Assembly: GCA_037974335.1 (NCBI GenBank)
Contig: CM075760.1
Location: 37,085,609 to 37,149,608, forward strand
DNA length: 64,000 nt
DNA from: Prionace glauca
Taxonomy: Eukaryota > Chordata > Chondrichthyes > Carcharhiniformes > Carcharhinidae
Direction of reading: 5' to 3'
A program made the position numbers and the translations under genes. How positions within the stretch are numbered: the stretch's first letter is position 1; every line of letters starts with the position of its first letter. Below, piece by piece: positions 45,656 through 55,921 of the stretch. Below the pieces are notes generated by a model. It was not told the DNA's origin and made no database searches. It saw only the letters and a list, made by a program, of their open reading frames with translations.

Positions 45656-45824
45656 CGTTAGGACAGTGCCCACATTACCCATCATCCAATGTCTGGCAGA
45701 AAGAGTTGTGTTCCCTGACAACTGAGTCGATATTGAAGAGAATCCTCAGCACCACAGGACATAAACAAACGGTCCCAGTTCCATTGCTACATAAATCCAC
45801 CTGTGGCTTGAATCCTCTTTGTGC

Positions 45825-46890
45825 CCCTCTCACACTCTTCTCAAGGTGCTGAGCGTCTGTCCCAGTGTCCCAGTTTCCCCCTCTCACACTCACCTCAAGG
45901 TGCTGACAGTCTGTCCCAGTTTTACCCTTCTCGCACTCTCCTCCAGGTGCTGAGTATCTGTCCCAGTTTCCCCCTCTCACACTCTCCTCAAGGTGCTGAC
46001 AGTCTGTCCCAGTTTCCCCCTCTCACACTCTCCTCCAGGTGCTGAATGTTTGTCCCAGTTTCCCCCTCTCACACTCTCCTCCAGGTGCTGAGTGTCTGTC
46101 CCAGTGTCCCCCTCTCACACTCTCCTCCAGGTGCTGAGTGTCTGCCCCAGTTTCCCCCTCTCACACTCTCCTCCAGGTGCTGAGTGTCTGCCCCAGTTTC
46201 CCCCTCTCACACTCTCCTCCAGGTGCTGAGCGTCTGTCCCAGTGTCCCTTCTCCCACTCTGCTCAAGGTGCTGACTGTCTGCCCCAGTTTACACCTCCCA
46301 CACTTTCCTCAAGGTGCTGAATGTCTATGCCACTGTCACAGTGACCCCCACATGCTTCTGTGGGGGGGGGGGGGGGGTCTGACTGTCTGTCTCAGTGTCC
46401 CCCTCTCACACTTTCCTCAAGGTGCTAACTCTCTGCCCTGGTGTCACAGTAAGCCTCTCGAATACTCTCCTCAAGGAGCTGACTGTCTGCCATTGTATCC
46501 TAGTGCCCTCCCCTCATAATCTCCTCAAGGTGCAAACTCTCTGCCCTGGTGTCCCAGTGATCGCCCCTCTCACACTCTGCTCAAGGCATTGCTTGCCTCT
46601 CTTGGTGTCCCAGTGACCCCCTCTCACAAGGTGCTGTTTTCCTGTCCCAGTGTCCCCCTCTCACACTCTCCTCAAGGTGCTCACTATCAGTCCCACAGTC
46701 TCAGTGTCCCCCTCAGACTCACCTCAAGTTGCTCACTGTCAGTCCCACAGTCCCAGTGTCCCCCTCGGACCAACCTCAAGGTGCTCACTGTCAGTCCCAC
46801 AGTCCCAGTGTCCCCCTCAGACCCACCTCAAGGTGCTCACTGTCAGTCCCACAGTCCCAGTGTCCCCCTCAGACTCTCCTCAAGGTTACC
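45825..46890 (+). repeat. Minisatellite, 46-bp unit shifting to a 52-bp unit
   Basis: The first part repeats CCCCCTCTCACACTCTCCTC, CAGGTGCTGAGTGTCTG, TCCCAGTTT (46 bp). From about 46680 a 52-bp variant takes over with TCACTGTCAGTCCCACAGTC. A G run of 16 lies at about 46363-46378. Open frames are artefacts. Confidence 0.85.
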
Positions 46891-47289
46891 CAATTAGCTT
46901 CTTCTGTGCTGCAATGAGTTTATGACTGGAAATATATAATGTAGCTGCAGTAATATATTACAGAACTAGAAATTAATAAGAAATGGAAATGGGGGAGTGC
47001 TTTACTCAGAGATGTGAGAGAGAGGAGGAAGTTCTAGGTTTTCTGAGGATCAATCTTCGTTCACCCAAAGCCTGCAGTTCAATTCGCTGGAGGACTAGAG
47101 ATTTTCCAATCCTCCAACTCTCCTATTGGTTCACATCTAAGCTTGCCGGTCACCGAGATTGGGCACAGCCCCGAACATGTGCAGATTCCCTTCTTCCTTT
47201 GGACATGTACAGTCCTGGGCTGGGGGGGAGGGGGGAGATCACCGAGCGGCTTCTCACTCTGGGCGGAGCCACCAGCCGCATGAGCAGAA
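46891..47289. other. Intergenic, no gene seen
   Basis: No element recognised between the two minisatellites. Confidence 0.45.
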
Positions 47290-47495
47290 ACCTTGGCTCG
47301 AGGAGGGGAAGGGGAACAATGGGTGGGGGAGGGGGTCCCAGGAGGGGGAGGTGGAGGGGAACAATGGGTGGGGGCAGGGCTTCTGGGAGGCGAGGGGAAC
47401 TATGGGTGAGGGTGGGGCTCCCAGAAGGGGAGGGAGCAATGGGTGGGAGTGCGGCTCCTGGCAGCGGGGCAATGGGTGGGGGCAGGGCTCCCATG
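47290..47495 (+). repeat. G-rich minisatellite
   Basis: About five decayed units built on AACAATGGGTGGGGG, AGGGGGTCCCAGGAGGGG and GCTTCTGGGAGG. Many GGGG runs give it G-quadruplex potential. Confidence 0.75.
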
Positions 47496-47835
47496 AGGCA
47501 TACAAGATGATCAATGGATTGGATACGGTGGATAGTGTGAGCCTTTTACCTCGGATGGTGATGGCTAACACAAGGGGTCATAGCTTTAAATAAATGGCTG
47601 GTAACTATAGGACGGATATCAGAGGTAGGTTCTTTACTCAGAGGGTAGTAAGGTCATGCCTGCAGCAGTTGTGGACTCGCCAACTTTAAGGGCGTTCAAA
47701 TGGTCAGTGGATAGACATATGGATAACATTGGAATAGTTTAGGTTAGAGGGTCATTAGATTGTTGCGCCAAACAGTGGAACCATTGAGGGCCGAAGTGCC
47801 TGTACTGCGCTATAATGTTCTATGTTCTTTGTCCG
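47496..47835 (+). mobile_element. LINE 3' part (same family as 26862-27080)
   Basis: GAGGCATACAAGATGATCAA, GCTAACACAAGGGGTCATAG and TCTTTACTCAGAGGGTAGTA, then the 3' end with GAGGGCCGAAGTGCCTGTAC and TGTTCTATGTTCTTTG. Confidence 0.75.
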
Positions 47836-47907
47836 TGTGCTGGAGTTCCCACCCCCCTGACCTTACAATTACGAAGGGGTTCAATAATCCAGTAGTGATT
47901 TCGAGGG

Positions 47908-48198
47908 CAGCACAGTGGGTTAGCACTGCTGCCTCATAGCACAGGGACCCGGGTTCGATTCCTGGCTTGGGTCTCTGTTGTGTGGAGTTTGCATGTTCTT
48001 CCCGTGTCTGCGTGGGTTTCCTCCAGGTGCTTCAGTTTCCTCCCACAGTCCAAAAAGATGTGCTGGTTAGGTGCATTAGCCATGCTAAATTCTCCCTCAG
48101 TGTACCCGACCAGCAGCCAGAGTGGGAGGACAAGGGGGTTTTCATAACAACTTCACTGCAGTGTTAACGTAAGCCTACTTGTGACTAATAAATAAGCT
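47908..48198 (+). mobile_element. HE1-like SINE, near full length
   Basis: GGCAGCACAGTGGGTTAGCA, ACCCGGGTTCGATTCCTGGC, GTGTCTGCGTGGGTTTCCTC and CATGCTAAATTCTCCCTCAG, ending GTAAGCCTACTTGTGACTAA. Well preserved. Confidence 0.85.
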
Positions 48199-48445
48199 CT
48201 AACAGGAGAAAGTTCTTTATCCAGTGAGTGGTGAGAATGACAGACTCATCACTACAGCGAGTGACTGAGGTGAACAGCATGAATACACTGAAGGGGAAGC
48301 TAGATACATACATGAGGGAGAAAGGAATAGAAGGATATGCTGGTGGGGGGAGATGAAGAGGGGTGGGTGGAGGGTCATGTGGAACATAAACACTGACACA
48401 GACTGACTGAGCCGACTGGCCTGGCCCTGTGCTGTAGACTCAATG
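48199..48445 (+). mobile_element. LINE 3' end, diverged
   Basis: A coding remnant (TTCTTTATCCAGTGAGTGGT) followed by GACTGAGCCGACTGGCCTGG and CCTGTGCTGTAGACTC, a LINE-type 3' end. Confidence 0.55.
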
Positions 48446-48679
48446 GAATAGAGACAAATGTATTTATTTTAGACCTATCTGTAGTGGTAGAAAAAACACT
48501 ATTTACTGTCCAGGATTAAATAAATGTCCTTCATCAGCTTTTGTGGATCATTTCAGTGGAAATGTGCTCTCCCAGGCTCAAAGAGTATCAGCCCACTTGG
48601 AGCAAAGTTGTGAGACTGGCACATTGTGAATTCTCACTATATCGAAGGCATCTCAATCTAGTCTACACATTGTAGTAAA
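48446..48679. other. Short unique stretch, nothing recognised
   Basis: No gene or repeat identified. Confidence 0.4.
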
Positions 48680-49990
48680 CTAAAATCAAGGGGCTCATTG
48701 AAGAATTCTACACTGCCCCCCCACATCGCCGAAGGGCAAAAAACATTAGCGGATGTCATATATGGACCTCCAAACTGCAGTGGTGATGTTGGGAATGGCA
48801 TTAAACACAAAATCAGAGATGCATGTGATAAGGGAGTATTGGTGATCATGGATGATTTTAATTTGGTAAAAAGTCTGACAACACCAGGTTTTAGTCCAAC
48901 CGATTTATTTGATAATATTCTCACAAGCAAGCAAGCTTTCGAGGGGAGTGCCTCTTCGTCAGGTGAATGGAGAGTTCTGGCCTCAGACAGAGCATATAAA
49001 GCACAGACAGTTGCTGATTGACCATGCAGACGCTACGACAACGGATGAATGAACATCGCTCGACAGTCACCAGGCAAGACTGTTCCCTTCCTGTTGGCGA
49101 ACACTTCAGCGGTCACGGGCATTCAGCCTCTGCCTTCGGGTAAGCATTCTCCAAGGCGGCCTTCATGACACACGACAGCGCAGAGTCGCTGAACAGAGAC
49201 TGATAGCCAAGTTCCGCACACATGAGGACGGTCTCAACAGGGATCTTGGGTTCATGTCGCACTATCAGTAACCCTCGTTACTTGCCTGGGTTTGCAAAAC
49301 CTCACTTACTGTACTGTCTGCAGACAATACACACCTCTTTAAACTGTGATCAGTGCTCCTTCCACTCACATTATCAGCCACTTTAAGACTTGAACAGCAG
49401 GTTAGGTGTAAGGATTCGCATTCTAATCAGCAACTATCTGTGCTTTATATGCTCTGTCTGAGGCCAGAACTCTCCATTCACCTGATGAAGAGGCTGTCCC
49501 CTCGAAAGCTTACTTGCTTGTGAGAATATTATCAAATAAATCAGTTGGACTAAAACCTGGTGTTGTCAGACTTTTTACTGTGTTTACGCCAGTCCAATGC
49601 CGGCACACCCACATCATGATTTTAATTTGCACATAGATTGATCAAATCAAATTAGCCACAATGCCGTAGAAGAGAATTCCTGGAATGTATACAGGATGGT
49701 TTAATTGACCAATATGTGAAGGAACCAACTGGAGAGCAAGCCAGCAAGCCAGTACTGTGTAGTGAGAAGGGAATCATTGCCAATCCAATTGTACCAGACC
49801 CCTTCGGGATGAGCAACTGCAACATGATAGATTTTTTAAAATCAAACTGGAGAATGAGGTAGTTGATTCGGAGATGAGGGTGCTCAATCTTAAGAAAACT
49901 ATGAGGTTATGAGACGTGAGTTGGCCTTGATAGATTGGGGAGAGTTACTTTAAGAGATGACAGTGGATAGATGGCACAGGGAGCAATCCT
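48680..49990 (+). mobile_element. LINE endonuclease-region fragment split by a Penelope-type insertion
   Basis: 48698-48860 encodes an APE-endonuclease-like piece (DVIYGPPNCSGDVGNGIK, then GVLVIMDDFNL, the usual GDFN motif with the first Gly changed). It resumes after the insertion with H.D and continues to about 49990 (GGAATGTATACAGGATGGTT, GGGATGAGCAACTGCAACAT). Diverged and broken. Confidence 0.65.
48852..49629 (+). mobile_element. Penelope-type element, 750 bp, perfect 14-bp target duplication
   Basis: Flanked by ATGATTTTAATTTG at 48852-48865 and 49616-49629. The ends, roughly 48868-49025 and 49430-49590, are long inverted copies (ACAACACCAGGTTTTAGTCC against its complement). The centre (about 49023-49270) encodes GIY-YIG endonuclease remnants (LRQRMNEHRSTVTRQ, PVGEHFSGHGHSAS, AEQRLIAKFRTHEDG). 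It lacks reverse transcriptase and is a short derivative. Confidence 0.85.
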
Positions 49991-49994
49991 ACGA

Positions 49995-50690
49995 TTACAA
50001 CCCAAGAGGTCCTGCTTTTTAACTTTCTACCTAACTCCCTTAACGGCTGTTGCAGGACATCGTCACTCTTCCTACCTCTGTACCAATATGTAACATGGCC
50101 ACTGGTTGTTCACTCTCTCACTTCAGAATGCTTACTGCCCTTTTGGAGACTTCCTGGACCCTAACACCAGGGAGGCAACACAACATCCTGAAGTCTCTTT
50201 CATGCCCACAGAAGCACCTATTTGCACCCCTAACTATAGAGCTCCTTATAACTATTGCTCTAGTGCTCTTTGTACCTCCCTGCTTAATAACAAAGCCAGC
50301 CGTGGTGCCAGTGCTCTGTTTGCTGTATTTATCCCCCAATAGGCTATAACCCTCCAACAGTATCCAAAACAGTGTACTTGTTAGAGAAGGAGATGACCAC
50401 AGGGGATTCCTACATTGACTGCCTGCCCCTTCTAGCAGTCACCCATCTATCTGCCTGCACCTTGGGTGTGGCCAAGTTTCTAAAGCTCCTATCTATGACA
50501 CTTTCCGTCATCTTCATTCTGCTAAGTGCATCCAACTGTTGCTCCAACCTATCCATGCTGGCCGTAAGGAGCTGCAAGTGGGTGCATTTCCTGTAGATTT
50601 AGTCATCCGGGACGCTGGAAGCATCACAGATCTCCCACATCTCACAAGTGCAGCACTTAACCCCACTGACTGACATTTTGAGCACCAATT
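49995..50690 (-). mobile_element. CR1-type LINE ORF1 fragment (PHD-like finger and esterase start)
   Basis: The minus strand encodes a decayed CR1 ORF1: a Cys-rich PHD-like region near 50650-50560, a coiled-coil-like stretch, and an SGNH-esterase block (ARAIVIRSSIVRG, where the intact block is GDSIVRG) followed by CCLPGVRVQEVSKR. CR1 ORF1 proteins are known to combine these two domains. Broken copy. Confidence 0.6.
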
Positions 50691-50904
50691 AAATTATTTA
50701 AGAACATTTATAAAACTCTTACCTTCACTTTTACCTTCTTGCAGTATCCTCTTTTTCAGATAAATTGGGGTTGTTCTCCTTGGAGCAAAGTGGATTGATA
50801 GAGGTGTACAAAGGTACGTGGAGGTGTCGAAGTTTACATGCTCTGTTTACACATATACAAGCTTTCTGGGTCATCCAGTCTCGAAACGTTGGTTCTATTT
50901 TCTC

Positions 50905-51175
50905 TGAAGTGGAGATGGCGGTGTTGGACCGGGGTAAACACAGTAAGAAGTCTCAATGCACCAGATTAAAGTGCAATGGGTTTACTTGGTAGCAAAATCC
51001 ACGAGCTTTCTGTGTGCTGCTCGTTCGTCAGGTGAGTGGGAGTTCTGTCCACAAACAAGGCATAGAAAGACACAAACTCAATTTACAAAATAATGGTTGG
51101 AATGCAAATTTTTGCAGGTAATCAAGTCTTAAAGGTACAGACAATGTGAGTGGGGAGAGTGTTCTATTCTCTCTC
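50905..51175 (+). mobile_element. Penelope-type element end
   Basis: GAGATGGCGGTGTTGGACCG, GGTAAACACAGTAAGAAGTC and CATCAGGTGAGTGGGA-like TCGTCAGGTGAGTGGGAG. Continues with ACACAAACTCAATTTACAAA, shared with 37620-37650. Confidence 0.6.
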
Positions 51176-51359
51176 CACAGATGCTGTCAGATCTGCTTAG
51201 ATTTTACAGTATTTTCTGTTTTTATTTCCCTTTATTTTTCGTTCCCTGTCACCGCTCTGCCTCATCAATGAGACATTGGGACTCAGAGAGTTGATGCAGT
51301 TTGATGGACAAGTTGTCTCCATTCTGAACAATGGGGAACAAGCTCCTCCCACTTAATGA

Positions 51360-51790
51360 CATCATTGCCCTCTACAAACATGGCGGCCGCGAGTACGCAC
51401 TGCTGCATATTGCCCCCAATAAAGATGGCGAACGTTAACTCGGGACGAACCTGAGGAGCTGCGGCCCTGCTCCGTACAAACTGGGTCCGGGAAGACCTCT
51501 TCCGCGGTTTGCTACTTACACCACATGCTTACGCATCGTTTTCACCCACCTGGGCGATCCATTGCTCTCTCCGTACCGCCAATCACCTCCAACAGATTTC
51601 CCAGCCCAAAACAAAGCCTACTTTCCACCGCCATTACTCACACTGCGCATGCTCCAATCAAAGCTGGACCCGCCCCTCTTTTGCTCCTATTGGTTGGAGG
51701 ACCGAACGCTCCCGTTCAGTCCTCCAGCACCCCTCTTCCTATTGGTCGCCGCCGCCGTCAATCAGCCGGGCATTGTGACAGTGACTTGCT
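51360..51790. promoter_or_regulatory. CpG-rich promoter-like region 1
   Basis: GC-rich, CpG-dense stretch in AT-rich surroundings with YY1-like ACATGGCGGC (about 51379) and AAGATGGCG (51423), GC box CCCGCCCC (51669), and inverted CCAAT boxes ATTGG at 51689 and 51740. Typical of a housekeeping or bidirectional promoter. No coding exon with recognisable homology follows on either strand, so the direction is unknown. Confidence 0.55.
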
Positions 51791-52147
51791 ATTTGTCCAA
51801 TAATAACAGAGTCTCAGTGTAATAATGACACACACACAGGCTCCAGTCCAATCAGAGTGGAGATGGAGCACAGAGAAAACACAGTAAAACACTGACTGAC
51901 TCTGAGTGTAACATAAACAGTGTTTGTTCACATAATAAGAGTCACATTGCAGTATGTTAGTGAACACAGCATTAGATCCAATGTAATGATAATACAGTCA
52001 GTATCCAGTGCACCATAACCAAAGTTTAGGTTTCATTTGATAGTGTGACTGAGTCATGGTCTATTGATATAATGTATTTAAATTCCAGTGTGTGTTACTC
52101 TGCCACTGTCAGTATCAGACAATAACCTGTCTGTTATTCTAATTCTG
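51791..52147. other. Intergenic, nothing recognised
   Basis: AT-rich with no element identified. Confidence 0.45.
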
Positions 52148-52343
52148 CTGTATTTTACAACGTCGATGATAGTCATGACATAGAGATGCAGGCGTTGGAC
52201 TGGGGTAAACACAGCAAGAAGTCTCACAACACTAGGTTTAAATTCAACCAGTTTATTTGATAGTAATCCCACAAGCTTTACTGTCACATAAACTGTTTGG
52301 ACTTAAATCTGGTGTTGTGAGACTTCTTACTGTATTTTACAAC
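52148..52343. mobile_element. 168-bp fold-back Penelope-type insertion with perfect 14-bp target duplication
   Basis: CTGTATTTTACAAC occurs at 52148-52161 and 52330-52343. The insert consists almost only of two opposed terminal repeats (AAGTCTCACAACACTAGGTT near 52220 against AAATCTGGTGTTGTGAGACT near 52305). No coding content. Confidence 0.8.
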
Positions 52344-53070
52344 TGCAGCTCCTAGGGCTGACTGGAGTCTGGTATAATAATAATCACAAAGGTTGGTTTC
52401 AGTGTCTCTGAGGTCATTTGAACTGCAGGTAATCTGACCTTAAGGGAGACAAGAGGCCCAACAAACATCCGATTATAATAGGAGGACAAGATGTAAGGGA
52501 GCAATGATATTTTAAAGTGTCTGTGTTATGGTGAGTGTCACTGGGAAGTGAGTGATAAAATAGAAGTGGAAACATTATAACAAAGACACATGTGACTGAC
52601 TCAGCCTGACTGAGAGCTGTTATATTTGGTGAGGGAATAATGAAGGCATGAGGATCTCCTGAGATTCTCGATATCTGAGGTGTACCTGTTAGAGGAACTG
52701 AAAATAATCAGTTCCTTCTCATGGTTATCTGTAGTTCTCAAGTTACACAGATACATAGGAAACAGATCTGACAGTTCATCAAACCCAAGGGTTTAATCTT
52801 CTGTTTCAGACACGTTGTGACTGAAAAGATCAAATATTAAAACCTTACGGGGGAAACATTCAAAATGCCACCAAAATGAGTGAACTATTTCATTAATCCA
52901 ATTCACAATAACTCTGTCAATATTCATCCAATTTTCTTTTAAACTTATTATTAAACCTGCTTCTAGCACCTGTCAGGTTGTGCATTTCAGATCATAATGT
53001 GTAAAAAAATCTCCTTATCACCCCCTTCAATTCTGTTTTCAGTTATATTAAATCTCTATGTCCTCTGCTT
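52344..53070. other. Intergenic, nothing recognised
   Basis: No gene seen. A short LINE-like stretch (ACCCCCTTCAATTCTGT, AAATCTCTATGTCCTCTGCTT) near 53020-53070 may be a LINE remnant. Confidence 0.4.
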
Positions 53071-53072
53071 AA

Positions 53073-53833
53073 GGTCCAGATTGTAATAACTGAGAGAAGT
53101 TTAGGCAGAGTTTACTGATACAAGACCCAGATTATAAGACTTGAGAGAGTTTTAGGGTAGAGGTTACTGACTCACGGCGAACATTGTAATAACTGAGAGA
53201 GGTTTAGAGCAGTGGTTACTGATACAAGGCCCAGATTGTAATAACTGAGAGAGGTTTACAACAAAGAATACTGATACTAGGCTCAGACTGCAATAACTGA
53301 GAGAGGTTGAGTGCAGAGATTACTGATACAAGGCCCAGATTGTAATAACTGAGAGAGGTTTAGGGCAGAGATTACTGATACAAGGCCCAGATTGTAATAA
53401 TTGAGAGAGGTTTAGGGCAGAGATTACTGATACAAGGTCCAGATTGTAATAACTGAGGGAAGTCTAGGGCAGAGATTGCTGATACAAGGTCCAGATTGTA
53501 ATAACTGAGGGAAGTCTAGGGCAGAGTTTACTGATACAAGGCCCAGATTGTAATAACTGAGAGAGGTTTACAGCAAAGAATACTGATACTAGATTACTGA
53601 TACAAGGCCCAGATTGTAATAACTGAAAGAGGTTTAGGGCAGAGATTACTGATACAAGGCCCAGCTTGTAATAACTGAGAGAGGTTTAGGGCAGAGATTA
53701 CTGGTACAAGACCCAGATTGTAATAACTGAGAGAGGTTTAGGGCAGAGATTACTGATACAAGGCCCAGATTGTAATAACTGAGAGGGGTTTAGGGCAGAG
53801 GTTACTGATATAAGGCCCTGATTGTAATAACTG
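53073..53833 (+). repeat. Minisatellite, 52-bp unit, about 14-15 copies
   Basis: Unit GCCCAGATTGTAATAACTGA / GAGAGGTTTAGGGCAGAGAT / TACTGATACAAG. Some copies are nearly identical, and one junction (about 53580-53600) is a partial unit. Confidence 0.95.
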
Positions 53834-53987
53834 CCCAAAGATGTGAAGGTCAGGGGGATTAGACGGTATTGTGGGGTTACGGGAATCGGGCGAAATACTC
53901 TTGATGTAGACTTGATGCACTTTCGGGATTTTATGATTTTAATGGCGGGGGGGCGGGTAGTTTGATATCTGGGGGAGAGTGTTGCAA

Positions 53988-54290
53988 CACAGTGGCACGG
54001 TGGTTAGCATTGCTGCCTCTAAGCACGAGGGCCCCAAACTCGTTTCCCAGCTTGGGTCACTGGCTGTGTAGAGTTTGCACATTCTCCCCATGTCTGCACG
54101 GGTTTCCTCCAGATGCTCTGCATTCCTCCAGCAGTCCAAAAGACTTGCTGGTTAGATGCATTGGCCATGCCAAATTCTCCATCAGTGTTTCCCGAACAGG
54201 AATGTGGCGACGAGAGAATTTTCACAGGAATTGCATTGCAGTGTGAATGTAAGCCTAATTATTCGTGATACTAATAAATAAAACTAAACT
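53988..54290 (+). mobile_element. HE1-like SINE, near full length
   Basis: GGCACGGTGGTTAGCATTGC through CATGTCTGCACGGGTTTCCT to GTAAGCCTAATTATTCGTGA and an A-rich end. The box-B region is decayed. Confidence 0.8.
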
Positions 54291-54495
54291 GCAGGTCAAG
54301 GTGCCGCTGTGACAATGCACCCTCTTGTTTAAACACTCTGCAATGCTGAGACTGCGGAGAGGAGTGAACAACAGGGAGCAGAATTGCAGCTTCTCTCCCC
54401 CCATTGAAACTGGGATTGTTGCTCCATCTGCTGCACCATCCCCATCATATCCACTGGGGGGCAATCTGGACAATGGGCTGCAGGCAGACCTCACT

Positions 54496-54690
54496 GCGCC
54501 TGCGCCACAATCACTCACCGCGGACGGCCATCTTGCGTTGCCTGGGGAGACGGCCAGCGGCCATCTTGCGTTGCCTGGGGAGACGGCCATCGGCCATCTT
54601 GCGTTGCCAGGGGAGACGGCCGGCGGCCATGTTGCGTTGCCAGGGGAGACGGCCAGCAGCCATGTTGCGTTGCCAGGGGAGACGGCGTCC
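54496..54690. promoter_or_regulatory. Five-unit 33-bp array of YY1-like sites, with an NRF1-like site
   Basis: GCGCCTGCGC (about 54497, NRF1-like) is followed by five units starting exactly 33 bp apart (54526, 54559, 54592, 54625, 54658). Each unit reads GGCCATCTTGCGTTGCC then AGGGGAGAC or TGGGGAGAC. The first three carry CCATCTTG (complement CAAGATGG, YY1 core) and the last two CCATGTTG. GTTGCC repeats resemble RFX half-sites. Confidence 0.7.
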
Positions 54691-54869
54691 CACGCGCTGT
54701 ACTCTGGGGGAATTCCCGTCCTGCACATGCGCCCAGGCAGTTCCATTTTAATCTTTTAATATTTTGAATCTTGATGATTATTATTCAAATCCTCACCCGT
54801 CAGACTTTCGGTTCCTTCTCCATTCGGGAAAATCGTTTTTTTTTTATTGCGTCTTTTTTTCAATCACAC

Positions 54870-55151
54870 CCGCGCGGTGCGCTCTGGGAAAATACTACAG
54901 CACATGCGCGGTTCCGCCACCTGCCTCTTTATAAAAATATGTATTTTATTTAATTTTAATTCCGCTCCGGGCGGGATTTCCGGGTGGGAATTTCTCTCAC
55001 TTTCTACATTTCTGAACTGCCGCTTTTTCCTCGACGGGGGGGAGGGGCTGATGGTGACGTCACGGAAATATGGCGGCTGGCCCCGCCTCTCTACAGGACC
55101 CGGATGTTCCGCCAACGAGCAGCGGCCGGGTCGGAGTGGGCAAGAGGTGAG
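54870..55151 (+). promoter_or_regulatory. CpG-rich promoter-like region 2 with possible first-exon donor
   Basis: CpG-dense, with a further YY1-like AAATATGGCGGC (about 55065), GC-rich CCCCGCCTC, and CAAGAG|GTGAGT at about 55146 that fits a splice donor. This would make it the start of a plus-strand transcript. No downstream exon is recognised before 64000. Confidence 0.45.
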
Positions 55152-55613
55152 TGGAGCAGCGCCCGGGCGTGTTACAGCGACCCCCGGTGGTCAGGAAGGG
55201 AAATAGCAGCAGCTCAGTCTCTGCCCAAAGGCTTCCCCAGTTCAGCTGCTCAGAGACACTGGGAACCTCTTCAACTGGAAACTTCAGGTTCTCACATTCA
55301 CCCCCTGTGTTCAGTCATTGTTTAATAGACAACCTCTATACTGAAATCAGAAACAACTTGTCCACATTAAACGGGGATGGGAATCCGAACCATTCTGCTC
55401 AAAAGGCTCTGCTTGCTTTGAAATTTCAATTGAAATGTTCAAGATGAGAATTTATAGATACAAGTCATGTTGTATGTGGAATACTCATGATGCCACAATA
55501 AGATCAGTACAGACGTCTCACAGGGTTGTGTGAGTGGAGAAGGTGTCAGAGATGGAGTGGTTAAATATAGAGCTACAGGGTCTGAGGCTCAGTTTTAGGT
55601 AAAGAAAAATGAC
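55152..55613. other. Sequence downstream of the CpG region, nothing recognised
   Basis: No open frame with family resemblance. Confidence 0.45.
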
Positions 55614-55920
55614 AGTACAAAGAACAGAGAAAATTGCAGCCCAGGATCATACCATTCGGCCCTTCAAACCTTCACTGACCATGCTGTCCGACTTAACTAA
55701 AACCCCCTATCCTTCCGGGACCATATCCCTCTATTCCCATCCTATTCATGTATTTGTCACGTGATGTAAAAGTCACAACTGCATCCGCTTCTACTATCTC
55801 TCCCCGGCAGCGAGTTCCAGGAACCCCCTACTCTCTGTGCAAACAATCTGCCATGTCCATCTCCTTTAAACCTTGTCCCTCGCACCTTAAAACATGCCTT
55901 CATCGGCCGGAGCATTTTGT
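55614..55920 (-). mobile_element. CR1-like LINE, minus strand, old
   Basis: CCATTCGGCCCTTCAAACCT, TCTCCCCGGCAGCGAGTTCC and CATCTCCTTTAAACCTTGTC correspond to the reverse of a CR1-like C-terminus. Diverged. Confidence 0.65.
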
Positions 55921-55921
55921 T

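Noticed and set aside
45675-46925. Several Ser/Pro-rich frames
   Set aside because: Open in all three frames because of the minisatellite; no gene features.
51509-51822. Three overlapping plus-strand frames in the CpG region
   Set aside because: GC-rich open frames in all phases, no homology; better explained as promoter DNA.
54255-54759. 163-codon minus and 144-codon plus frames with repeated SPGNA or LPGETA
   Set aside because: The 33-bp array is a multiple of three and keeps every frame open; no homology.
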